Below are positions 1 through 4,461 of a stretch of DNA of 10,353 nucleotides, one piece after another. Origin of the DNA: an uncultured Candidatus Melainabacteria bacterium (lineage in GTDB: Bacteria > Cyanobacteriota > Vampirovibrionia > Gastranaerophilales > Gastranaerophilaceae); contig CAKUZO010000063.1 of assembly GCA_934717895.1 (NCBI GenBank), positions 1 through 10,353 of the forward strand, in the 5' to 3' direction. The translations under genes and the position numbers were made by a program. The notes under the pieces were generated by a model. The model saw nothing but the letters and a program-made list of their open reading frames with translations, was not told the DNA's origin and did no database searches. Position 1 is the stretch's first letter, and the number at the start of each line of letters is the position of its first letter.

Positions 1-1
1 T

Positions 2-34
2 AGCTAAAACATTAGTCGAAAGCGTTTAGCTTTT
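2..34 (+). terminator. Possible weak terminator of a gene upstream of the window
   Basis: AGCTAAA (2-8) pairs with TTTAGCT (25-31) around a 16-nt loop, and TTTT is at 31-34. The stem is only 7 bp and AT-rich with a short T-run. It may instead be the tail of an intergenic repeat. The upstream gene is not visible, so the role is guessed from position. Confidence 0.25.
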
Positions 35-70
35 AAGAATTCTTAATAAATCTTTACAAAATAACAAAAA

Positions 71-98
71 TTTACAATTTAAATACTTTATATATATA
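71..98 (+). promoter_or_regulatory. Candidate sigma-70-type promoter for the 149-412 gene
   Basis: TTTACA (71-76) and TATATA (93-98) are separated by 16 nt. This would start a transcript near 105 and give a leader of about 45 nt. The region is very AT-rich, so chance matches are likely. The only support is position ahead of a gene with a clear ribosome site. Confidence 0.35.
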
Positions 99-113
99 AG
101 GAAACAAAAGGGG

Positions 114-133
114 TTTATGGCGAAAGTCATAAG
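114..133 (+). other. GNRA-capped hairpin in the leader of the 149-412 gene
   Basis: Bases 114-121 pair with 126-133: T-G wobble, four A-T pairs, G-C, one G-T wobble and a closing C-G, around GAAA at 122-125. A C(GAAA)G cap is a classic stable RNA tetraloop. The hairpin sits just before the AAAGG ribosome site (136-140). It also overlaps a six-codon ATG mini-ORF (117-137) whose stop touches that ribosome site. A role in translation or mRNA stability is inference. Confidence 0.4.
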
Positions 134-148
134 TTAAAGGTGAATAAA

Positions 149-412
149 ATGTCATTCGATGTAAATGTTTTGAGCACAAAACCGGTTATCAAAGCTGCTG
201 CATCTATGCAAAATGATGGCGGCGGCGGTAATCTTGGTTACATGGCGCAAGGGGGAAAACAAGAAAAAAAAGAAAGAAAATACTTAGATGAAAGTATTTT
301 TTTGAAAGACCAACCGGACATGTTTGGTTTTGAAAAAGAACCGGAAATGCCGGAAGAAAAATCTTTTATTCAAATTGTAATTGAAAATGTTTTAAAATTA
401 TTCAAAAAATAA
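149..412 (+). CDS. Small uncharacterised protein, 87 aa
   Basis: I do not recognise this protein. The frame opens at a GTG (140), but the GTG lies inside the sequence AAAGGTG (137-143). That sequence is a good Shine-Dalgarno match 8 nt before the ATG at 149, so I start there. The product begins MSFDVNVLSTK and has a glycine run (GGGGN) near residue 25. A strongly charged middle rich in Lys/Glu (QEKKERKY) follows. The C-terminus, from about residue 72 (SFIQIVIENVLKLFKK), looks like an amphipathic helix that could touch a membrane or a partner. There is no signal peptide, no transmembrane segment long enough to span, and no cysteine. It is followed by another unknown gene on the same strand with its own promoter-like sequence. 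It is probably lineage-specific. The existence of the gene is well supported by the ribosome site and composition; its function is unknown. Confidence 0.7.
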   Translation: MSFDVNVLSTKPVIKAAASMQNDGGGGNLGYMAQGGKQEKKERKYLDESIFLKDQPDMFGFEKEPEMPEEKSFIQIVIENVLKLFKK

Positions 413-431
413 AATCTAATCAGCTAACTAC

Positions 432-460
432 TTTACAACAAAAATTTACGGGCTTAATAT
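432..460 (+). promoter_or_regulatory. Candidate promoter for the 510-884 gene
   Basis: TTTACA (432-437) and TAATAT (455-460) are 17 nt apart. The -10 matches consensus at 4 of 6 positions. The expected transcript start falls in the inverted repeat at 463-479, which would put an operator-like site over the start point. Confidence 0.35.
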
Positions 461-462
461 AA

Positions 463-479
463 AGTGTAAATTATACACT
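463..479 (+). promoter_or_regulatory. 17-bp inverted repeat, possible operator
   Basis: AGTGTA (463-468) and TACACT (474-479) are perfect 6-bp arms around AATTA. The site is directly downstream of the candidate -10 and about 30 bp before the ATG at 510. Size and position fit a dimeric repressor site, but no regulator is linked to it. It could also form a short hairpin in the leader. Its right half (TTATACACTA) recurs before rpsF at 3142-3151 without a left arm. Confidence 0.3.
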
Positions 480-509
480 ACCCCAAATTTTTAGTTGAAA
501 GGATATGCA

Positions 510-884
510 ATGAAAATAGATTTTAGACCGCAAAGATTAATTAATAATCTTGTGTTAGAACAAAAACATGGAACACAGCTTAAAAGAATTATTGAAATTC
601 CTGCCAAATCAGGTAGCACAAGAAAAACATTAGAAATTACGTATAGAAAAAGTCATGTTTTACCTACTGAATGGTTTGTTTCAAACTACAATTTGTACAC
701 TAATAAAGAAGGACAAGTTTTGAAAAAATCATATTCGGCAGCTCAAGTGTCACAAGATAGAAGATTTTCAACTGTAACCGATTATGGGCAACAAGGTTTT
801 AAATCTCAATTAGTTATTAAAAGGGACGGAAAAAACGTTTCTAAATCAAAAAATATTTATAGTGGTTCACAAGAAACAAAATAA
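510..884 (+). CDS. Uncharacterised basic protein, 124 aa
   Basis: I do not recognise this protein. The frame is open from a TTG at 495. The ATG at 510, 6 nt after GAAAGGA (497-503), is the convincing start and gives MKIDFRPQRL. The product is lysine- and arginine-rich and polar, with alternating hydrophobic positions (LEITYRKSHVL; SQLVIKRDGKNV) that suggest beta strands. It has no signal peptide, no transmembrane helix and no cysteine. The last 15 or so residues are Lys/Ser-rich and look disordered. It is followed by a strong intrinsic terminator at 904-940, so it is the last gene of its transcript. A nucleic-acid-binding role is compatible with its charge, but nothing in the sequence proves it. 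Confidence 0.7.
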   Translation: MKIDFRPQRLINNLVLEQKHGTQLKRIIEIPAKSGSTRKTLEITYRKSHVLPTEWFVSNYNLYTNKEGQVLKKSYSAAQVSQDRRFSTVTDYGQQGFKSQLVIKRDGKNVSKSKNIYSGSQETK

Positions 885-903
885 CTAAATAATAAATTTA
901 AAG

Positions 904-940
904 TAATACCATAAAGTTATATTTATGGTATTATTTTTTT
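904..940 (+). terminator. Strong intrinsic terminator abutting hom
   Basis: Bases 904-915 form a perfect 12-bp stem with 922-933 (TAATACCATAAA against TTTATGGTATTA) around a 6-nt loop. Seven T residues follow at 934-940. It ends the transcript of the 510-884 gene. The T-run runs directly into the ATG of hom at 941, and the descending arm contains that gene's candidate -10. Confidence 0.9.
926..940 (+). promoter_or_regulatory. Extended -10 promoter of hom, leaderless arrangement
   Basis: TGGTATTAT (926-934) is a TGn extended -10 (5 of 6 to TATAAT). It is separated by six T residues from the ATG at 941, so transcription would start at or next to the A of the start codon. No good -35 is seen at the usual distance, which extended -10 promoters tolerate. 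The same spacing occurs at rarA. Confidence 0.5.
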
Positions 941-2212
941 ATGGAAAAAAATATTATTAAAATCGGATTAATTGGGCTTGGAACAGTTGGTTCAGGCGTG
1001 TTTAAGACATTACAGTCTTTTAAAAATGTAGAAATTACAAAAATTGCAGTAAAAAATATCAACAAAAAACGTGATATTGAAGGGTTGGACAGTTCAATTT
1101 TGACAGCAGATGCTTATGAGGTTGTCAATAATCCTGAAATCGATATTGTTGCAGAACTTGTCGGCGGTGTAGAACCGGCTTTTGATTTGATTACAACTGC
1201 TATTAAAAACGGGAAACATATCGTTACGGCAAACAAAGAACTTCTTGCGAAACGTGGCGAGGAATTGTTTAAAATTGCAGAAGAATATAATAGAGTAATT
1301 CTTTATGAAGCTGCAATTGCCGGTGGAATTCCTATTATAATGCCTATTAAAACTATTTTGGCAGGAAATAAAATAAATAAAATTGAAGCAATTGTGAATG
1401 GTACAACAAACTATATTTTGACAAAAATGGACGTTCAAGGGGCTTCTTATGAAGATGTTTTAAAAGAGGCACAAGAACTTGGTTATGCAGAAGCTGACCC
1501 AACAGGCGATGTTGAAGGCTTTGATGCTGCATATAAAATTGCAACTTTGGCGTCAATTACGTTCCAAAAACGCATAAAAATAGAAAATGTTTACAGAGAA
1601 GGTATAACCAAAATTCGTTCTCAAGATATGCATGCCGCAAACGATTTGGGTTATAAGATAAAACTTATTGCATCTGCATATATGGACGAAAATGGCAAAG
1701 CAGATGTCAGAGTTCACCCAATGTTGGTTTCAAAATGTTCAACTCTTGCACATATTGACTATGTAACAAATGCCGTTTCTTTAAGCGGACACCCTGTTGG
1801 AAGTATCACACTTTCAGGTCCAGGGGCAGGAGAATTTCCGACTGCAAGTTCGGTTGTCGGAGATATTTTAGCAATTGCAGCAGAAATCGGTAAATCTGAT
1901 TATATTTTACCTATGATGAGATGTAAACATTCCGGAAATGCAGAAATGTTGAACATAAACGAAACAATTAACAAATATTATATTTCGATTAACGCTAAAA
2001 ACAATAAAGGTGTAATCGGTAAAATCGGTACTATTTGTGCGGATAACGACATAAGCCTTGCAAGTATTGTTCAACGTTGTGTTTCTGAGGATAATACTGC
2101 TGATATCACTGTTATTACCGAACTTGTTAAAGAAGAAAATATGCGTAATGCAATAAAACTGATTGAAAAAGACGGCAATAAAGTAAATAGTATTATTAGA
2201 GTTCAAGTATAG
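941..2212 (+). CDS. hom: Homoserine dehydrogenase
   Basis: Reduces L-aspartate 4-semialdehyde to L-homoserine with NAD(P)H in the cytoplasm, the committed step to threonine and methionine. The 423 aa match the ACT-domain form of the family. An N-terminal Rossmann fold carries GLGTVGSG (12-19), and TANKELLA has Lys98. The catalytic core includes NGTTNYIL (153-160), GYAEADPTGD (181-190) and the conserved Lys199 in DAAYK. A C-terminal ACT domain runs from about 346 to 423 (YYISINAKNNKGVIGKI onward) and usually mediates feedback inhibition by threonine. The ATG at 941 is the only start that keeps the complete nucleotide-binding loop: an in-frame stop lies at 899 and the next Met is residue 163. 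Yet it has no ribosome site and directly follows a terminator T-run, so the mRNA is probably leaderless. dapF follows after 52 nt on the same strand. The fused-aspartokinase form is excluded by length. Confidence 0.97.
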   Translation: MEKNIIKIGLIGLGTVGSGVFKTLQSFKNVEITKIAVKNINKKRDIEGLDSSILTADAYEVVNNPEIDIVAELVGGVEPAFDLITTAIKNGKHIVTANKELLAKRGEELFKIAEEYNRVILYEAAIAGGIPIIMPIKTILAGNKINKIEAIVNGTTNYILTKMDVQGASYEDVLKEAQELGYAEADPTGDVEGFDAAYKIATLASITFQKRIKIENVYREGITKIRSQDMHAANDLGYKIKLIASAYMDENGKADVRVHPMLVSKCSTLAHIDYVTNAVSLSGHPVGSITLSGPGAGEFPTASSVVGDILAIAAEIGKSDYILPMMRCKHSGNAEMLNINETINKYYISINAKNNKGVIGKIGTICADNDISLASIVQRCVSEDNTADITVITELVKEENMRNAIKLIEKDGNKVNSIIRVQV

Positions 2213-2219
2213 AAATATA

Positions 2220-2250
2220 GATAGAAAACGATTTTAAATATTTTTCTATC
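2220..2250 (+). other. Hairpin in the hom-dapF intergenic leader
   Basis: GATAGAAAA (2220-2228) pairs perfectly over 9 bp with TTTTCTATC (2242-2250) around 13 nt. It ends one base before the dapF ribosome site GAAAGGA (2251-2257). No T-run follows, so it is not a classical terminator. It may be a processing or stability hairpin between the two cistrons, or an operator-like palindrome. Confidence 0.4.
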
Positions 2251-2264
2251 GAAAGGAATTTTTG

Positions 2265-3113
2265 ATGAAAACTATAAAATTAACTAAAATGCAAGGTTGT
2301 GGAAACGACTTTGTAATCATAGATTACCCCGAATTTGAAAAGACAGGCTTGAAGATGAGCGAACTTGCAAAAAAAGTTTGCGACAGAAACTTTGGCGTCG
2401 GTGCTGACGGTATGATTATACCAAATTTGTCACCTGAAAACAAAGAAGCCGATATCGCTTGGTATTTTTATAATTCAGACGGTTCAACCGCGCAAATGTG
2501 CGGAAACGGTATGAGATGTTTTGCAAAATATGTTTATGACAACAAACTTGTTGATAAAAAATCTTTCAGTGTGCAAACTCTTGCCGGACTAATCAAACCT
2601 GAGCTTTTAGAAAACGGCTTGGTGAAAGTAAATATGGGTAAACCGATTTTAGAGGACAAAAAAATCCCGTTTTGGAGTGAAAACGGAGAGAAAAAACTTG
2701 TTGCCCTTGACAGAGAATTTGAAATTACCCCTGTTTCTATGGGAAATCCGCACTGTGTAATAATTACGGACGACGATCCGATGGAGTTGGCAACAAAATA
2801 TGGGCCAACTATTGAAAAACACGAGTTTTTCCCAGAAAAAACAAACACAGAATTTGTAAAAGTTAAATCAAATATGGAAATCGATATGCGAGTTTACGAA
2901 CGTGGTTGCGGCATAACTTTGGCTTGCGGAACAGGAGCTTGTGCCAGCGTTGTCGCTTGCGTTTTAAATAACTTAACAGAAAATAAGGTTAAGGTAAACT
3001 TGCTCGGAGGCCCTGTTTTCGTTGAATGGCAAGGCTCAAAAGACGATACGGAAAAAGATATTTTCTTAATCGGTTCTGCAAATTACAGTTTTTTTGCAGA
3101 ATACATGTTGTAA
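2265..3113 (+). CDS. dapF: Diaminopimelate epimerase
   Basis: Converts LL-2,6-diaminopimelate to the meso form, a precursor of both lysine and peptidoglycan, by a cofactor-free two-cysteine mechanism. The ATG at 2265, 7 nt after GAAAGGA, is preferred over a TTG one codon earlier and gives 282 aa, the normal family length. Family motifs are in order: GCGNDF (11-16), FGVGADG (43-49), YNSDGS (69-74), MCGNGMR with catalytic Cys79, and ERGCGITLACGTGA with catalytic Cys221. The SMGNPHCV substrate-binding segment is at 158-165. An extra Cys next to the ERG motif (Cys215) is visible. The gene follows hom and may share its transcript. The pair draws on the two products of the aspartate-semialdehyde branch point. 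The presence of this enzyme implies a DAP-type cell wall or lysine synthesis. Confidence 0.97.
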   Translation: MKTIKLTKMQGCGNDFVIIDYPEFEKTGLKMSELAKKVCDRNFGVGADGMIIPNLSPENKEADIAWYFYNSDGSTAQMCGNGMRCFAKYVYDNKLVDKKSFSVQTLAGLIKPELLENGLVKVNMGKPILEDKKIPFWSENGEKKLVALDREFEITPVSMGNPHCVIITDDDPMELATKYGPTIEKHEFFPEKTNTEFVKVKSNMEIDMRVYERGCGITLACGTGACASVVACVLNNLTENKVKVNLLGGPVFVEWQGSKDDTEKDIFLIGSANYSFFAEYML

Positions 3114-3137
3114 AATCTCGTATTTCCATGATATTAT
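3108..3137 (+). promoter_or_regulatory. Candidate rpsF operon promoter
   Basis: TTGTAA (3108-3113) and TATTAT (3132-3137) are 18 nt apart. The -35 overlaps the dapF stop codon, and the -10 matches 5 of 6 positions. The transcript would begin near 3144 and have a leader of about 27 nt. Confidence 0.4.
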
Positions 3138-3170
3138 AGGTTTATACACTAGAATAAAGGAGAAAAAATT

Positions 3171-3467
3171 ATGAAAACTTACGAATTATTGACTATATTC
3201 AAACCAAACTTGGACGCTGAAGAAGTTGACAAAGCTGTTGAATCTTTGGGTAAACTTGTTGCAGATTTCGGCGGAAAAGTTGAATCTACTGACAAATCAG
3301 GCAGAAAAAAATTGGCTTATGATATCGCTAATTTCAGAGATGGTTTCTTTGTAACTACTGAATTATCTCTTCCTGCTGAAAAAGTTGCTGAATTAAGACG
3401 TCAATTGAGATTGAACGACAGCATTTTGAGAACTATGTTCATGGAATCTTCAAAAGTTAGTGCATAG
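3171..3467 (+). CDS. rpsF: 30S ribosomal protein S6
   Basis: Binds 16S rRNA in the platform of the small subunit as a heterodimer with S18, which is encoded two genes downstream. The 98 aa match the short bacterial form. It opens with YELLTIFKPNLD, has the mid-protein segment KSGRKKLAYDI (about 42-52), and ends with the family's LRLNDSILRTMF strand-helix region. It lacks the long acidic or glutamate tail seen in some species. The start follows AAAGGAG (3157-3163) with 7 nt spacing, one of the best ribosome sites in the window. The order rpsF-ssb-rpsR is a deeply conserved bacterial cluster. The leader is too short to hold the known S6:S18 autoregulatory RNA motif. Confidence 0.97.
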   Translation: MKTYELLTIFKPNLDAEEVDKAVESLGKLVADFGGKVESTDKSGRKKLAYDIANFRDGFFVTTELSLPAEKVAELRRQLRLNDSILRTMFMESSKVSA

Positions 3468-3469
3468 TC

Positions 3470-3494
3470 GTAGGTTGGGGTTCTGCTCCAACAA
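3470..3494 (+). repeat. Short palindrome, GTAGGTTGGG family, rpsF-ssb gap
   Basis: GTAGGTTGGGG (3470-3480) and CTCCAACAA (3486-3494) form a 7-bp stem (3474-3480 with 3486-3492, one G-T pair) over a 5-nt loop. It begins 3 nt after the rpsF stop. The outer part GTAGGTTGGG...CCAACAA recurs at 4071-4096 with a different loop, so both look like copies of a dispersed intergenic palindrome. Confidence 0.6.
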
Positions 3495-3515
3495 TTAAAA
3501 AAGAAAGAAGAAAAT

Positions 3516-3923
3516 ATGGCATTTTCAAAAGCAGTAGTAACAGGAACAGTATACAGAGCACCGGAAAAACGTTTTACTCAAAACAATATTGCGGTGTCAG
3601 GTTTTGTTCTAAATATTGGCGAGAAAGAAGAAATTCTTGTTAGAATACTATCAAGAAGACAAGCTCAAGACGAAATCGTATCATCTTTATCAAAAGGCGA
3701 CAAGGTTTTGGTTGAAGGCAGACTTCAAATTGCCACTGTAAAAACTGATGATGGAGCTGAAAGAAGAATTTATGAAATCGACGCTAACGTAATCGAAAGA
3801 ATGGGCGAAGGTTCAGGTTCATCGGCATCATCAAACGAAAAATACGGAACAGAAGAAATCGTTAAATTTGAATCAGACGACATGTCAAATGAATTGATTA
3901 ACGAGGACGAAATTCCGTTCTAA
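3516..3923 (+). CDS. ssb: Single-stranded DNA-binding protein, divergent
   Basis: Coats single-stranded DNA in replication, recombination and repair and recruits partner enzymes through its C-terminal tip. The 135 aa comprise an OB-fold (about 1-95) with the family signature KGDKVLVEGRLQ (60-71). A Ser/Gly-rich linker from about 97 follows, and the acidic end is NEDEIPF, the canonical SSB interaction tip. Context between rpsF and rpsR is the textbook ssb position. It is an odd member: the protein contains no tryptophan, whereas E. coli SSB stacks bases on Trp40, Trp54 and Trp88. The usual aromatic-containing strand after the first hairpin reads LVRILSRRQAQ here. The ribosome site is weak (AGAAAGAAG, 3501-3509), so translation may rely partly on the preceding gene. 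A general OB-fold protein is possible, but the tip and the locus argue strongly for SSB. Confidence 0.93.
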   Translation: MAFSKAVVTGTVYRAPEKRFTQNNIAVSGFVLNIGEKEEILVRILSRRQAQDEIVSSLSKGDKVLVEGRLQIATVKTDDGAERRIYEIDANVIERMGEGSGSSASSNEKYGTEEIVKFESDDMSNELINEDEIPF

Positions 3924-3924
3924 A

Positions 3925-4000
3925 AGCGGCTAAGCGGCTAGGAAGCGAAGCAGCTAAGAATTTAGAAGACGATAAGTCGCTAAGGCGATAGGACGATAAG
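3925..4000 (+). repeat. Degenerate 8-bp periodic repeat, copy 1
   Basis: Four 8-bp units lie at 3927-3958 (CGGCTAAG, CGGCTAGG, AAGCGAAG, CAGCTAAG). After a 10-nt spacer, four more lie at 3969-4000 (ACGATAAG, TCGCTAAG, GCGATAGG, ACGATAAG). The block starts right after the ssb stop codon. The first subrun matches copy 2 at 10188-10219 unit by unit. It is richer in GC than its surroundings and has no coding potential: each C/ATAAG or TAGG carries a stop. Confidence 0.85.
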
Positions 4001-4024
4001 TTCGTTACAGTAAATAAAATATTA

Positions 4025-4059
4025 TCGTCATTCTGAAAGCTTAGAAAAATATTCTAAGC
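4025..4059 (+). repeat. Dispersed palindromic repeat, copy 1
   Basis: Bases 4025-4051 are identical over 27 nt to 10294-10320. Within it, GCTTAGAA (4039-4046) pairs perfectly with TTCTAAGC (4052-4059) around AAATA. Both copies lie downstream of an 8-bp repeat block in the same orientation and at a similar distance. This looks like a REP-like intergenic element. Confidence 0.8.
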
Positions 4060-4070
4060 GATTAGTTTCG

Positions 4071-4096
4071 GTAGGTTGGGCATACTTGCCCAACAA
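4071..4096 (+). repeat. GTTGGGC palindrome, ssb-rpsR gap
   Basis: GTTGGGC (4075-4081) pairs perfectly with GCCCAAC (4088-4094) around ATACTT, within GTAGGTTGGG...CCAACAA. It shares its outer arms with 3470-3494. No T-run follows, so it is unlikely to stop transcription into rpsR. From memory, palindromes of this general form are common between cyanobacterial genes. Confidence 0.65.
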
Positions 4097-4167
4097 CTAT
4101 TTTCCAATCCGACAATAAAGAAATATGTAGTAAACAAAATAAATGGCTAGAAAGGCTGATTAGAAAA

Positions 4168-4401
4168 ATGGCAAGACAAAACAACGATGACAAAAAGAAA
4201 CGTAAAAATTGTTCTCTTTGCGCAGACAAAGTTGAAGCAATCGATTACAAAGATGCTGCAAAATTAAGAAGATACTTGACAGAAGCAGGAAAAATTATTC
4301 CTCGCCGTATTACAGGTAACTGTGCTAAGCACCAAAGAATGATTGCAACAGCAATTAAACGTGCAAGAGAAGCTGCAATTATCGATTACGTTTTTGACTA
4401 A
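4168..4401 (+). CDS. rpsR: 30S ribosomal protein S18, zinc-ligand form
   Basis: Partner of S6 on the 30S platform, where it binds 16S rRNA near the E site. The 77 aa are of normal length. The body [19 protein letters not shown] and the ending [16 protein letters not shown] are characteristic. It keeps the full set of putative zinc ligands of the C+ type: Cys15, Cys18, Cys52 and His55 (CSLC and CAKH). The ATG at 4168 has only a weak ribosome site (AAAGG at 4151-4155, 12 nt away). A 244-bp gap filled with repeats separates it from ssb, so cotranscription is likely but not assured. An intrinsic terminator follows at 4432-4461. In many bacteria rplI comes next; here the strand switches instead. 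Confidence 0.97.
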   Translation: MARQNNDDKKKRKNCSLCADKVEAIDYKDAAKLRRYLTEAGKIIPRRITGNCAKHQRMIATAIKRAREAAIIDYVFD

Positions 4402-4431
4402 TTTGTCGAAATTTGCAAATACTACAAAAGG

Positions 4432-4461
4432 CAACTCATCAGAAATGATGAGTTGTTTTTT
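4432..4461 (+). terminator. Bidirectional terminator between convergent genes
   Basis: CAACTCATC (4432-4440) pairs with GATGAGTTG (4447-4455) around AGAAAT. Six T residues (4456-4461) end the rpsF-ssb-rpsR transcript. On the other strand the same stem is followed by a short T-run (complement of 4426-4429), and the dehydrogenase stop codon (4460-4462) lies within the + strand T-run. It therefore probably also ends the leftward transcript. Confidence 0.9.

Noticed and set aside
140..148. GTG start for the first gene
   Set aside because: The GTG is part of the AAAGGTG ribosome site; the ATG at 149 has proper spacing.
149..884. Toxin-antitoxin pair
   Set aside because: The genes are 97 nt apart with separate promoter-like signals, and neither product resembles known toxin or antitoxin folds.
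1094..1438. Open frame on the - strand inside hom
   Set aside because: Antisense shadow of a well-supported gene; cysteine/phenylalanine-rich, low-complexity product without a ribosome site. The same holds for other antisense frames in hom, dapF, rarA, the dehydrogenase and the TolC-like gene.
3138..3170. S6:S18 autoregulatory RNA motif upstream of rpsF
   Set aside because: The leader is only about 27 nt and lacks the CCG bulge/stem arrangement of that motif. No S6:S18 site is visible here.
4071..4096. Terminator between ssb and rpsR
   Set aside because: The GTTGGGC stem is strong but is followed by AACAACTATTTTCC rather than a T-run, so premature termination is not supported.
4143..4163. 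Mini-ORF ATG GCT AGA AAG GCT GAT TAG before rpsR, resembling the rpsR start
   Set aside because: The similarity to the rpsR start (ATGGCAAGA) is only about 9 nt with a mismatch and has no ribosome site. It could be chance or a partial duplication; not enough to annotate.
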